Assembly: GCF_023283825.1 (NCBI RefSeq)
Contig: NZ_JAKILD010000013.1
Location: 62,001-126,000 of the forward strand
Direction of reading: 5' to 3'
DNA length: 64,000 bases
Origin: Shewanella olleyana
Lineage (GTDB): Bacteria; Pseudomonadota; Gammaproteobacteria; Enterobacterales; Shewanellaceae
Under the pieces are notes generated by a model. The model ran no database searches and was not told the origin of the DNA. It saw nothing but the letters and a program-made list of their open reading frames with translations. Positions 55,288 to 64,000 of the stretch are shown here, one piece after another (positions within the stretch are counted from its first letter, which is position 1; each line of letters starts with the position of its first letter). A program made the translations under genes and the position numbers.

Positions 55288-57801
55288 TCAAGCTTTAGCG
55301 ATTTGCACACGGTTGGTATGTTGTGGGTTACCCTTTGCGAACGGGCTAGGTTGGTAACGCGTTAGTGTATTGATACAGCCACCAATATCGACGATATGAC
55401 CTGACGGCCCCATACGTTCAGTTGGATCTGGTTGGTACCATGCACCTTGACCTAAGGCTAATACGCCTGGCGCAACACGCGGTGTTACACGAACTGGTAA
55501 TTCGATGGTGCCACGTTTGCTCCATACTTGAACTTTTGCTCCTTGAGTTAAGCCTTCTTTGCCCGCATCCATTGGATTCATCCATACTGCATCTTCAACT
55601 GCTTCACGTAGCCAAGGGACGTTATGATAACTTGAGTGAGTACGGCCTTTAGTGTGGTAACCAACTAATTGGTATGGGTATTCTTCAGAAGTGTCTTCAT
55701 CGTCATAGCCTTCCCATGTTGCTTGATACATAGGTAAGCCAGAAATGTAGTCACCTTTAATGGTGTCATCAAATTCCCATTCAGCGCCTTTTTGTGCCAT
55801 TTTCAATGAGAACAACTCAACTTTACCTGATGGGGTGTTTACTGGGTTGCCACCATTAATGTAGCTATCTAATGCGACGACAGGTGTACCATTGAATGCT
55901 CGGAACACACCTTGCTCTTGTGCTTCTTCATAGGTTGCAGGTAGAGCTGGCTGTGCATCGGCGTTGTTAGGATTAGTACGTGTTTTTTCGTATAACTCAG
56001 CTAGCCAACCAGCTTCATCCTTACCTTCAGTGTACTCACCGCCTTTGCCCATTTTTTCAGCAATTAATGCACACATGTCGTACATTGATTTACATTCCCA
56101 TAATGGGTCAATGGCGGCTTTCATAGCAACTAAGTAGCCCATAATACCTGAAGCATAGCTGTCGTTGACTAAGTCATTTGATTCTAACCATGAGGTATCA
56201 GGCAATAAAATATCAGCAAATTTAGCTGAAGGGGTCATCCAGCAATCACAAGATACAATTAGCTCGCACTTAGTGTCGTCTTCTAGTATTTTTGATATGC
56301 CGTTTGAGTCAGAGTGTTGGTTTACTAGTGCATTTGAGTTAATGGCAAAAATGGCTTTTAAGTCCGCACCTAGTGGTGTATCTAAATCTTCAGTGCCGCG
56401 AATACCATCTTTACGTGCCGTCATTTCATGACCACGTTCAATTGCATCTGGGAAAGTGAAGAATGAGATAGACTCTTCAACTGGGTTACTTAAACCAGAC
56501 ATACCGCTGTTACTTAAGCTGCCTTGACTTGGTAATGCGCCGTTGCTTACACCTGCCTGACCGACTTTACCCGTCAAGAATGACAACATATAGCAAGAGC
56601 GCATGGCTTGCTCACCGTTTGCATGACGGTTAACACCCGCACCAGCAATAATAAATGGTGCGCGAGCATTCATTATTTTACTGGCAAGATTTTTGATGTT
56701 GCTTTCTGAAACACCACAAATTTTTGCAGCCCATTCAGGTGTTCTTGCACCTTCGTCAACAAACTTACCTTGACCAAGAATATAGTCTTGATAGTTTTCA
56801 TCTGGGTTGATGAAAGGTACATATGCAAGCTTTTGTTCATCACCAGATGCTTCAAATTCTGCTTTTAGGTTAGCTAAAGACTCACGGTCGTAACCCACAC
56901 AATATTGGTCTAAGAATGATTTAGAATTATTATCTACCCAGCCAGAACTGATCATTTCATAGGCAATGCCTTCCGCTAATGCTGCATCAGTGCCAGGGCG
57001 AATTGGATACCAAGTATCTTCTTTACCTGTCATTGAGTCAGTGTAGCGAGGGTCAATCATGATCACTTCAAGTTCTGGATTTTCTTTAATGGCTTGTAAG
57101 TAGTCATAGCCTTCTCCTGAACCTGATTGTCTCATTTCGCTTGGGTTATAACCAAGACCGATAAATAAATCACTGTCTTTTAATGACAAAAGGTTAGAAC
57201 CAGAAGTACTGCCAAAACCTGTTGCAGCAGCAGCCTCATTTTGTTGTGCCCAAGAGTAGTTACCATAAATATTAAGGAAACCACCGTTTAGGTTTAAAAC
57301 GCGGCTAAAACAGTTAGAGCTTGAGAAACCATAGTATGCACCAGTACCGTATAACTTTAAGATAGACTTATTACCATATTGACTGGCAATACGCTGTAAT
57401 TCGCTGGCAATAGTAGATGCAGCTTCGTCCCAAGAAATAGGGACGAACTTACCTTCACCACGCTTACCAACACGTCTCATTGGCGTTTTTAAACGATCGG
57501 GTGCATAAGTACGTTGTCTTAACGAGCGACCACGTGCACAAGCACGAATTTGGTGGTTATCACCGTATTCGTCAGTGGTTTCATTATCTGCTTCAACACG
57601 TCTGATCACCCCATCTTCACTGAATACTTTTACTGGGCAGTTTGAACCACAGTTAACTAAACATGCAGACCATGTGATGGCTTCTTCCACAGGCGGCTGT
57701 GGTGGTAATGGCTCAGCGTCTTTTGAGCTGCTATTACAGCCCGTGACAGTCGCGGCGCAACCTAGTGCAGCACTCGCTTTTAAGAAACTTCTGCGTTCCA
57801 T
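55288..57801 (-). CDS. dmsA: DMSO reductase catalytic molybdopterin subunit
   Basis: An 837-residue DMSO reductase-family enzyme. A leader with the motif ERRSFLKA (a twin-arginine variant) ends in VTGC, which is also a lipobox, so the protein may be lipidated. The [4Fe-4S] site is CLVNCGSNC followed by RACARG; FSSSNCFSRVLN is the likely place of the Mo-ligating Ser. The C-terminal molybdopterin domain includes YHTKGRTHSSYHNVPWLRE. It reduces DMSO outside the cell, fed by DmsE and DmsF. Two ATGs lie 6 bases apart; AGAGGA fits the second, which gives this start. Confidence 0.95.
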   Translation of the reverse strand: MERRSFLKASAALGCAATVTGCNSSSKDAEPLPPQPPVEEAITWSACLVNCGSNCPVKVFSEDGVIRRVEADNETTDEYGDNHQIRACARGRSLRQRTYAPDRLKTPMRRVGKRGEGKFVPISWDEAASTIASELQRIASQYGNKSILKLYGTGAYYGFSSSNCFSRVLNLNGGFLNIYGNYSWAQQNEAAAATGFGSTSGSNLLSLKDSDLFIGLGYNPSEMRQSGSGEGYDYLQAIKENPELEVIMIDPRYTDSMTGKEDTWYPIRPGTDAALAEGIAYEMISSGWVDNNSKSFLDQYCVGYDRESLANLKAEFEASGDEQKLAYVPFINPDENYQDYILGQGKFVDEGARTPEWAAKICGVSESNIKNLASKIMNARAPFIIAGAGVNRHANGEQAMRSCYMLSFLTGKVGQAGVSNGALPSQGSLSNSGMSGLSNPVEESISFFTFPDAIERGHEMTARKDGIRGTEDLDTPLGADLKAIFAINSNALVNQHSDSNGISKILEDDTKCELIVSCDCWMTPSAKFADILLPDTSWLESNDLVNDSYASGIMGYLVAMKAAIDPLWECKSMYDMCALIAEKMGKGGEYTEGKDEAGWLAELYEKTRTNPNNADAQPALPATYEEAQEQGVFRAFNGTPVVALDSYINGGNPVNTPSGKVELFSLKMAQKGAEWEFDDTIKGDYISGLPMYQATWEGYDDEDTSEEYPYQLVGYHTKGRTHSSYHNVPWLREAVEDAVWMNPMDAGKEGLTQGAKVQVWSKRGTIELPVRVTPRVAPGVLALGQGAWYQPDPTERMGPSGHIVDIGGCINTLTRYQPSPFAKGNPQHTNRVQIAKA

Positions 57802-57846
57802 ATTCATTCCTCTTACTAAAATATTTTTGCGTAATTAGGTAAACGA

Positions 57847-59835
57847 CTACAGCACATAGCTGAAATTCAGCATGATTTGATGGGCGTTATAATTGTGATT
57901 AAGCTCGCCTAGGGTCACCATGCCTGGCACTTGGTCAGGGGTCACTTGAGCATCATCGGTGTCGTAATAGCGTTCGTAGCGGTAAGTCAGCTTTAATGCC
58001 ATGTCATCATTTAAGGCATAGTTAGCGTAAAGGCTTGCGCTATGGTTATAGGAGAAATAATCTCCATATGGGCTGGTGCCTTCAGCGGTCACATAGGTGT
58101 CACTGCTTGAATTACTGAATAGGTAATCAGCGCCTAAGGTCAGCTTGTCTTCCATTAAGCCGCCGTAGCTTACGCCAGCGCCTAAGTTGATAAACTCATC
58201 TTCAATATCAGCGTACCAGTCTGGGCTGCTGTAGCTTTGGCTACCCGCTTGCGCTGAGTTAATCCATTGCTGGCCGGCAAAACCATAAGCTGAAACGTGT
58301 TTGGTCAGCTGCATATTCAGGTTGATGTCATAGCCGTAATCTTCTGACTCAGTTAAGCCAATAACCGTGTCATCGTAATCGTCTTTGGCATAACGACCGG
58401 TCAAGTCGACGCTTAACCAATCCAGTGGGGTGTGACTGACACGTAGCTCAACTTCATTACGTTCTCTGTCCGCTAAGTAGTACTTGCGCAGCAATGAGTT
58501 GTCTTCGCTAGACGTTAATTCAGTGGCTTGATATTCAGAGCCACCGCGATTGCTGTGAGCGGCTTTCATGTCAATGATGACGTTGTCGATAGCGCGAATA
58601 GACAGTTTTGCCCATAAGCTATCTTCGTTAGTTTCTTCACGGTCACTGTAGGTGCGTTCGATGTCTTTGCGGTCGTAACCTGCTTGTAAGCGGTAACCGC
58701 TGGCAATACGGTAGCTGGCATTCACTTTGAAGGTTGAACGCTCCACATCCGTGGCGACGTTTTCTTTAAAGGTGCCACTGACGCTATCGAAGTTGTACTG
58801 CTGGAATTCAAACACTGAGCTATTGTTTTCACGGTTGCTGTAGTCGTAACTACCGCCGATACGTAAACGGTTGCTGAGCATTGAAGTGATGCGGATGTTG
58901 GCATCTGTAGTATCGACTTCGCCATCCCAGTTTTGGATTGGGTTGCCCGCCACTTGGATTAAGTCATCATCTTGTATCATGCGACCGACAATATAGCGGC
59001 CAGACATGACAGTACGGTCAAGTTGGTACTGACCGGATAACGACACTTGGTGTGCTTGGTTATCGGGCGTTGCCGCGTAGACATCGTAATAGGTTGGCAG
59101 GCTTAAGTGGTCGGTATTGTTTTTATACTGACTGCCAAAGTAGCTCAGCTCAGTTAACCAGTTTTGACCGGTTAACGCCGCGCCTGCGGTAAATGAATCA
59201 GTGGTTGAGTCTACACGTTGACCAAAGTTAACCGGGCTTGGGCTGACTAAGCTGCTGCTCTTGTAACCGGTTTTATCTTCGGTATCGAAGCGCACATAGC
59301 CTTGATAAAAGTCTTGATTGAAATCCGCGCCAATACCGACTTTTTCACGTTGCTGTGAAAGCTCGAACACATAAGTGTCGCCAGGCACCATCATGCCGTC
59401 ATCGTAATACAGATTACTTTGCGCATCACCCGATTGATAAGTGGTAATCAGTGAGTAGTCAGCATCGACATTAAACAAGCCTTTTTGACCCACACTGATG
59501 TTAGCAGTGCTGTTTTCAAACCCGAGTTGATGGGCTTGAATGCGCGCTTGGTAACCCTGCTCGCCTTGGTATTCAATATCACCACTGACGGCTGTGACAA
59601 AGCCCTCTTGGTCAGTGCCTAGTGCATTGGCAGCGTGGACATCGTCGCTGTCGATGTAGCCTGCTGAGATATCCACACTACCGCTATATCCGGTTGTGTT
59701 AGTACAACGCTTACACTCATACTTTTCTTGATTAAGGTTGTCAGTGTTGGCATTACCGACGGCAAAGTTAGCCGCCATTGATGGCGCTGATGCAACTAAT
59801 AAAGAAGCGGTAATTAAATTCAGTTTACAGTTCAT
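57847..59835 (-). CDS. dmsF: MtrB/PioB family decaheme-associated outer membrane protein
   Basis: A 662-residue outer membrane beta-barrel. A signal peptide ends at SMAANF; the family's N-terminal CxxC occurs in YECKRCTNTTG (about residue 39). Alternating strands run through the protein and the end is MLNFSYVL. It is the sheath that holds the decaheme cytochrome and lets electrons cross the outer membrane. AGGAG precedes the ATG, and the dmsE gene upstream ends 14 bases before it. The symbol follows the Shewanella dms operon; orthology is supported by gene order. Confidence 0.94.
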   Translation of the reverse strand: MNCKLNLITASLLVASAPSMAANFAVGNANTDNLNQEKYECKRCTNTTGYSGSVDISAGYIDSDDVHAANALGTDQEGFVTAVSGDIEYQGEQGYQARIQAHQLGFENSTANISVGQKGLFNVDADYSLITTYQSGDAQSNLYYDDGMMVPGDTYVFELSQQREKVGIGADFNQDFYQGYVRFDTEDKTGYKSSSLVSPSPVNFGQRVDSTTDSFTAGAALTGQNWLTELSYFGSQYKNNTDHLSLPTYYDVYAATPDNQAHQVSLSGQYQLDRTVMSGRYIVGRMIQDDDLIQVAGNPIQNWDGEVDTTDANIRITSMLSNRLRIGGSYDYSNRENNSSVFEFQQYNFDSVSGTFKENVATDVERSTFKVNASYRIASGYRLQAGYDRKDIERTYSDREETNEDSLWAKLSIRAIDNVIIDMKAAHSNRGGSEYQATELTSSEDNSLLRKYYLADRERNEVELRVSHTPLDWLSVDLTGRYAKDDYDDTVIGLTESEDYGYDINLNMQLTKHVSAYGFAGQQWINSAQAGSQSYSSPDWYADIEDEFINLGAGVSYGGLMEDKLTLGADYLFSNSSSDTYVTAEGTSPYGDYFSYNHSASLYANYALNDDMALKLTYRYERYYDTDDAQVTPDQVPGMVTLGELNHNYNAHQIMLNFSYVL

Positions 59836-59849
59836 GTTATGGCTCCTAA

Positions 59850-60800
59850 TTAGCGCTGCAGCAAGCTGCCGGCTGGGTGGTTAGAACCATGGATTTGGCT
59901 ATGACAATTCAAGCAGCTTTTTCCGCCGCCAAAGGCATCCATTCCAGGTTGTAGTACAACGCGACTTGCGTGACCGTCATCAGCGTGACATTGCTGACAT
60001 AACTGAGGGGCACGGTTATTGAGCATGCCTTCGTTCACGCTACCGTGTGGGTTATGACAAGTGACACAATTTTCAGTGACAGGCGCATGCTCCCATAACA
60101 TTGGGCCGCGTTTTTCAGCGTGACAGCTATAACAAGTGTCATTAACGGTTGGCTTGTTGAGTGCGCTTTCAGACATAGAGCCGTGTGGAGAGTGACAATC
60201 GATACAGGTCATCTGGTCCCACTTCATTGGGTGAGCAGAGCGCTTGTTCATGTCCGCTTTTTCGCGGGTGTGACATGAAGTACACGTATCATTAACGGTG
60301 AGCTTATCTAAAGCTGGGTCTTTCGCGGCGTGAACCACGTGACAATCGGCGCAGGCAATCTCTTCCAGATTATGAGTGCTGCTGTGCCAAGCCATTTGCT
60401 CTGGGTCGTTATGACAACCTTGGCAAACGGTGTTTTGGGTTGGTGCATCCAATTTGCTGTTTTTGCCAAATTGAATCATAGGCTCTTTGCCGCCACGGTT
60501 GTGGTTGCCTTGAGGGCCATGACAGGCTTCACATTGCAGGCCCGCCATAGGTGAATCTTTACTGGTTAAGTCGCCATGAGCACCTTTGAAAATGTCAGCG
60601 ACACCTTCAGTGCGTTGGTGGCACATTAAGCAGCTATCAGCGCCTTTAGGGGAATACTTACCTTCAGCGAACTTCTCGACCAGTTTTTGAGAAACCTCGT
60701 CACCCGTCATGTCATCCCATGGCGCAGCAGCGGCATTAAATGTACATAAGTAAAGTATTACACTGATAGAAGCTAGGATGTTTCGACACCAGTTCATCAT
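59850..60800 (-). CDS. dmsE: DmsE family decaheme c-type cytochrome
   Basis: A 316-residue periplasmic cytochrome with a signal peptide ending at NAAAAP and ten CxxCH heme sites (CLMCH, CEACH, CQGCH, CADCH, CTSCH, CIDCH, CYSCH, CVTCH, CQQCH, CLNCH). This is the MtrA/DmsE pattern. It carries electrons from the inner-membrane quinol oxidase side into the DmsF sheath. A start 54 bases further upstream is in frame, but the signal peptide begins at MMNW. It is the first gene of the dms operon. The promoter region is extremely A+T-rich and contains a possible CRP site. Confidence 0.95.
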   Translation of the reverse strand: MMNWCRNILASISVILYLCTFNAAAAPWDDMTGDEVSQKLVEKFAEGKYSPKGADSCLMCHQRTEGVADIFKGAHGDLTSKDSPMAGLQCEACHGPQGNHNRGGKEPMIQFGKNSKLDAPTQNTVCQGCHNDPEQMAWHSSTHNLEEIACADCHVVHAAKDPALDKLTVNDTCTSCHTREKADMNKRSAHPMKWDQMTCIDCHSPHGSMSESALNKPTVNDTCYSCHAEKRGPMLWEHAPVTENCVTCHNPHGSVNEGMLNNRAPQLCQQCHADDGHASRVVLQPGMDAFGGGKSCLNCHSQIHGSNHPAGSLLQR

Positions 60801-61432
60801 GTCACCAGACCTTATTAAATCGAATTTATAAAAATGGAATAATTTAAAAGGCATATTAATGATGGAGTATCATCAAATCTATTATTGTTATTATTAGATG
60901 GTTACAATTGTGACTTGTGTCTATATATAAAGTGATAAGGTGATAGAGGTAAAGTAGTATTTATAATATGCCTTTATTTATTTTTGGTGTTTCTAATTTT
61001 AAAATTTATTATTGGTAATAGTTATCATTTTGATTTTTTTTGCGCGACTTTCGTAGCCGTATAACTAAGCGGTTTTGATTTTAATATATTGTTTTTATAG
61101 ATATTTTTGTTTTTTCATTCAAAAGTCCTGTGGGTTTTTGGGTTTTAAGACTGTTGTATGTTTTATATATTGTTAATAAGTGTTTTTATATTTTTACTGT
61201 TTAGATTTAGTCACTATTTATCAAAAGTTTTTATCGTATTAATTCAGTGTGATTTCCTTTAATTTGTTACTGGCTCTATGTTGCTTTATTTTGAATAAAA
61301 ATTAATTTTTAAAGCTGAGTATATTCTATATTTCGTTAATAATGATATGCAATGATTGATGTTGATTAGCTTTATTAGTATTTGTTAAAATATAAATCTC
61401 TTTCTCAAATTATAATAAACGTTATATTTATT
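60801..61432. other. Extremely A+T-rich region upstream of the dms operon
   Basis: About 630 bases, with long T-rich stretches, between dmsE and a plus-strand terminator at its right end. No open frame above about 20 codons has a ribosome site. It must contain the dms promoter and possibly a plus-strand transcript ending at the terminator. Confidence 0.4.
60909..60924. promoter_or_regulatory. Possible CRP half-site in the dmsE promoter region
   Basis: TGTGA-CTTGTG-TCTAT has one perfect CRP half and a poor second half, about 110 bases before dmsE. CRP activates anaerobic respiration genes in Shewanella, so the location is plausible; the match alone is weak. Confidence 0.25.
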
Positions 61433-61469
61433 GCACTCATCACGATTGATTTGTGGTGAGTGCTTTTTT
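61433..61469 (+). terminator. Plus-strand intrinsic terminator without an obvious gene
   Basis: GCACTCATCAC pairs with GTGGTGAGTGC, including one U-G pair that exists only in the plus-strand RNA (it would be A-C on the other strand), and six T follow. It points to a plus-strand transcript ending here. Confidence 0.75.
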
Positions 61470-61476
61470 GTTTATG

Positions 61477-61821
61477 CTACTCTGTACAGGCAGTAAATTT
61501 TTCGACTGAAATCCCCAGTTTTTCTGAAAAGTTTGAAACTAAACAAGCGGTTGTTTTGGCGTCATCTTCATCAAGCATATGTTTTTCTACACAGGTTCTC
61601 ATCACAGTGCTAAATACTGATTCAACCTTGGCTTCAGTTTGATTGGTACAAGTGGCCATTTTGGCAAATTCACCTTCAGCCTTCATTTGATTAACCGACA
61701 TTTGAATAACCATATCCATTTGCTCTGGACTTAACGCCTCAGCAGTTACTGACTTAGATAGCGTCAATGAAGACAGTGCAAGTGATGCCAGTATGAGTGG
61801 TAAAATAATCGCAGCTTTCAT
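61477..61821 (-). CDS. Small exported Cys-containing protein of unknown function
   Basis: A 114-residue protein with a signal peptide (AAIILPLILASLALSSLTLS, probable cleavage near VTAEA). The mature part is helical, rich in Met, Lys and Glu, with four Cys (MATCTNQ, MRTCVEK, TACLVSN, FTACTE) that suggest two disulfides in a small four-helix domain. No family is recognised. It is adjacent to the dms operon but separated from it by a long A+T-rich gap, so no functional link can be claimed. It is divergent from the LysR gene. Confidence 0.7.
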   Translation of the reverse strand: MKAAIILPLILASLALSSLTLSKSVTAEALSPEQMDMVIQMSVNQMKAEGEFAKMATCTNQTEAKVESVFSTVMRTCVEKHMLDEDDAKTTACLVSNFSEKLGISVEKFTACTE

Positions 61822-61966
61822 GTATTAATCCTTTAATGTAATGTCCATATTGATGACTAGCTTTGACCGCCATCTGGTGATTTTATTGCCTCATCCTAAT
61901 AGTAAGATAGCAGTATTTATAAGCACTTTGTATCAGCTTAAGCGAGCTTAAATGGGTGGAATTAAC

Positions 61967-62848
61967 ATGCTGACCCGTTCAGATGATTTAGAAATATTAT
62001 TAACCGTGGTCGATAGTGGTGGATTTTCTGCCGCTGCTGAAGCGCTGGATATTCAAGTGGCGCGGGTATCTCGTTCAGTGTCTAGAGTAGAGCAGCAACT
62101 TGGTGTCACCATTTTAAACCGCACCACTCGACGTGTGGAGTTAACTGATGAAGGTCGTCAATTTGTTGATGCCGTTCGTAAAGGGTTGCAATGCCTGAAT
62201 CAAGCTGAGCAGGACTTAATTTGCCGTGGTGATTTACCCAAAGGTCGCTTACGGGTCAATGCTGCCAGTCCTTTTGTGTTTCATCAGCTGGTTCCGTTGC
62301 TCCATGAATTTAAAACAACTTATCCAGATATCGAGTTAGAAATTACCTCTAATGATGGCTTTGTTGATTTACTTGAAAAGCATACCGATGTAGCAATAAG
62401 GATCGGTGAATTGGCTGACTCGACTTTACATGCGCGTTTATTAGGACATAGCATGCTGTATTTGGTGGCAACACCTGAATATTTACAAAAGCGCGGTATG
62501 CCGCAACAGGTTGGCGAATTGGCTAATCATGATTTGATTGGTTTTTCTGAACCTAAAGTTCTCAATCATTGGCCCCTTAAAGGGGGCTTTACCGCAGAGC
62601 CTGCAATGACCTGCAGTAGCGGTGAAACCATTAGACAACTGGTATTGGCAGGGCACGGTATTGGTTGTTTATCAGGATTTATGGTTAATAAAGATATTGC
62701 CGATGGGCGTTTAGTCACCATACTGGAGACTGAAAAGCTGGCTAATGCTGGCTACCGCCAAGTGAATGCGGTGTATTACAAATCATCCTCAGTTGCACGG
62801 CGAATTTCCGCCTTCATTGACTTTATTCAACCCAAGTTAACGCTGTAA
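61967..62848 (+). CDS. LysR family transcriptional regulator
   Basis: A 293-residue regulator. The N-terminal winged helix contains FSAAAEALDIQVARVSRSVSRVEQQLG and the ILNRTTRRVELTDEG wing; the rest is the periplasmic-binding-protein-like effector domain (for example LRVNAASPFVFHQLVPLL). It belongs to the broad group that includes DsdC/PtxR-like activators with unknown targets. GGTGGA spaced 7 bases upstream supports this ATG over one 15 bases earlier. No divergent metabolic gene lies next to it except the small secreted protein, which may be its target. Confidence 0.93.
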   Translation: MLTRSDDLEILLTVVDSGGFSAAAEALDIQVARVSRSVSRVEQQLGVTILNRTTRRVELTDEGRQFVDAVRKGLQCLNQAEQDLICRGDLPKGRLRVNAASPFVFHQLVPLLHEFKTTYPDIELEITSNDGFVDLLEKHTDVAIRIGELADSTLHARLLGHSMLYLVATPEYLQKRGMPQQVGELANHDLIGFSEPKVLNHWPLKGGFTAEPAMTCSSGETIRQLVLAGHGIGCLSGFMVNKDIADGRLVTILETEKLANAGYRQVNAVYYKSSSVARRISAFIDFIQPKLTL

Positions 62849-62871
62849 GCGTTTCGTAATAGGTAGCATTT

Positions 62872-63438
62872 ATGAAATCGATAATGGATTATTTGCGGTT
62901 AATCTTGTTTGTTAGCGGAGTTTTGCTCGGCGTGCAGGTGCCAGCGTTTGTGGATCAATATGGCCAGCGTTTACAAGCTCATACTCAAGAGGCAAAGCTA
63001 AGCTTGGCAGAGTTTCAGCGAGATGCGGACCGATTTTTTGCTGGCGATATCGACAAACTCATTGCTCATTACCAACAAAACCCTGATCAAGTGATTAATG
63101 CTGGAGGCGATAGCATTGACGCTATTTATCAACGTTATCAATTACTCAATGGTGCCTTGATGCAATTTAATCAAAGCGCTTTTAGTGGCTTTGAACAAGT
63201 AGCATTTGAGCCGATGGAAGATATTCGTCAGCAGGTTTGGCATAATTTTAGTCATACCATCATGCTTGATACACGGGCGATAGGGATAGGATTAGTATTA
63301 GGTTTTCTATTATCGCTCGCTTGCGAATTGTGCCTAGTTGGCTGCGGCAAAGGCTGCAAACATGCCTATCGTGCAATCAAACCTAAACCTAAGTCTAAAA
63401 TTGAAGCTGAACTTACCGCTAAGACCAAAACTGAATAA
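62872..63438 (+). CDS. DUF2937 family membrane protein
   Basis: A 188-residue protein with an N-terminal helix (YLRLILFVSGVLLGVQVPAFV), a polar central domain with QRLQAHTQEAKLSLAEFQ, and a C-terminal helix (GIGLVLGFLLSLACELCLVGC) before a Lys-rich tail. This is the layout of DUF2937 proteins, inner membrane proteins of unknown function found in gammaproteobacteria. It starts 23 bases after the LysR gene and may be transcribed with it. Confidence 0.82.
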   Translation: MKSIMDYLRLILFVSGVLLGVQVPAFVDQYGQRLQAHTQEAKLSLAEFQRDADRFFAGDIDKLIAHYQQNPDQVINAGGDSIDAIYQRYQLLNGALMQFNQSAFSGFEQVAFEPMEDIRQQVWHNFSHTIMLDTRAIGIGLVLGFLLSLACELCLVGCGKGCKHAYRAIKPKPKSKIEAELTAKTKTE

Positions 63439-63543
63439 CTGCGTAAATTGGGCTGCGTGATTAACCATACAAACCATCGGTGTTTGTGAAGCCAATTTCG
63501 TTCTATGCTTACCTCACTTAAATACACTAAATAGGGATTTATC

Positions 63544-64000
63544 ATGATTCAACAAGGACAAGCGTTACCTGCAGGCACATTATCTGAGTTAACACCTGAC
63601 GGTATGCTTAATCACGATGTGAGTGAATTATTCGCCGATAAAAAAGTGGTGCTATTTGCCGTGCCAGGTGCATTTACGCCGACTTGCTCAGAATCCCACT
63701 TACCCGGTTTTGTTATTTTTGCCGATCAGCTAAAAGCCAAAGGTGTAGATTTGATTGCTTGTGTGTCAGTAAATGATGCCTTTGTAATGAAAGCATGGGG
63801 CGCAGCGCAAAATGCCTCTGAACTGACCATGCTTGCCGATGGCGATGCAAGCTTTACCAAAGCATTAGGGCTAGATATGGATACAGCCGGCTTTGGCGGT
63901 GTTCGTTCGCAGCGTTATGCCATGATTGTCGATAATGGTGTTGTGACTACCTTAAATGTGGAAGCGCCGAAATCATTTGAAGTCAGTACTGCAGAAGCGA
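63544..64000 (+). CDS. Peroxiredoxin (Prx5-like), 3' end cut by window edge
   Basis: The first 152 codons of a type 5 peroxiredoxin. The peroxidatic Cys48 lies in PGAFTPTCSESHLPGF, the signature of this class; DLIACVSVNDAFVMKAWG and GFGGVRSQRYAMIVDNG are the other conserved parts. The Arg needed for catalysis is in the last motif. It should reduce hydrogen peroxide or alkyl hydroperoxides with glutathione/glutaredoxin or thioredoxin. A fused glutaredoxin domain, as in some marine bacteria, cannot be excluded because the end is outside the window. TAGGGA precedes the ATG. Confidence 0.93.
   Translation, partial: MIQQGQALPAGTLSELTPDGMLNHDVSELFADKKVVLFAVPGAFTPTCSESHLPGFVIFADQLKAKGVDLIACVSVNDAFVMKAWGAAQNASELTMLADGDASFTKALGLDMDTAGFGGVRSQRYAMIVDNGVVTTLNVEAPKSFEVSTAEA

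Noticed and set aside
61460-61642. Plus-strand frame opposite the small secreted protein
   Set aside because: It starts in the terminator T-run and is antisense to a protein with a clear signal peptide.

Overview
The window looks like chromosomal DNA of a marine Shewanella (Gammaproteobacteria, Alteromonadales). The strongest evidence is a complete extracellular DMSO-respiration operon of the Shewanella type on the minus strand at 53909-60800: decaheme cytochrome DmsE, MtrB-like porin DmsF, molybdoenzyme DmsA, Fe-S subunit DmsB and a TorD-family chaperone. Moderate A+T content, rlmJ, rsmJ, prlC and gor homologues close to the enterobacterial proteins, two RND pumps, many c-di-GMP genes and Shewanella-like palindromic repeats agree with this. 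No rRNA, tRNA, CRISPR array or intact insertion sequence was seen.

Layout. 1-12.5 kb: a partial glutamine amidotransferase, an S9 peptidase, glutathione reductase, a TorF-type porin, oligopeptidase A, a PilZ protein, ribB behind an FMN riboswitch, a thioesterase and a Tag-like glycosylase. 12.5-20 kb: a composite palindromic repeat, a TetR/metallo-hydrolase divergent pair with a double operator, an AcrAB-type RND pump and a TlpA-like thioredoxin. 20-27 kb: an AbgT transporter, a lytic transglycosylase, an M28 peptidase, a small lipoprotein and two rRNA methyltransferases. 27.9-33.7 kb: a second, tripartite RND operon. 34-37 kb: a gene fragment, a second palindromic repeat, a GDT1-type Mn2+ exporter with a structured leader, and a His-rich CDF exporter with its MarR regulator. 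37-40.5 kb: a TPR-GGDEF diguanylate cyclase and a BamA-like outer membrane protein. 41.2-45.1 kb: a three-gene operon best read as synthesis and phosphorolysis of the compatible solute glucosylglycerate. 45-49 kb: a chemoreceptor and a frameshifted CACHE-PAS-GGDEF gene. 49.7-52 kb: small membrane proteins, an acetyltransferase and an FMN reductase. 52-53.9 kb: a scar of decayed genes and an IS110 remnant around a kinase-like gene. 53.9-60.8 kb: the dms operon. 61-64 kb: a secreted Cys-containing protein, a LysR regulator, a DUF2937 protein and a partial peroxiredoxin.

Most genes are ordinary for the genus. The observations most worth a second look are: the glucosylglycerate operon; the A7 frameshift that splits a diguanylate cyclase exactly at a -1 slippery heptamer; two separate interleaved inverted-repeat structures, one in the leader of the Mn exporter and one downstream of the frameshifted gene; a cUUCGg hairpin with a U-run inside the dms operon before the chaperone gene; a plus-strand terminator with no visible gene to serve; and two diverged copies of one structured repeat family. 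I did not find a clearly new multi-gene system.
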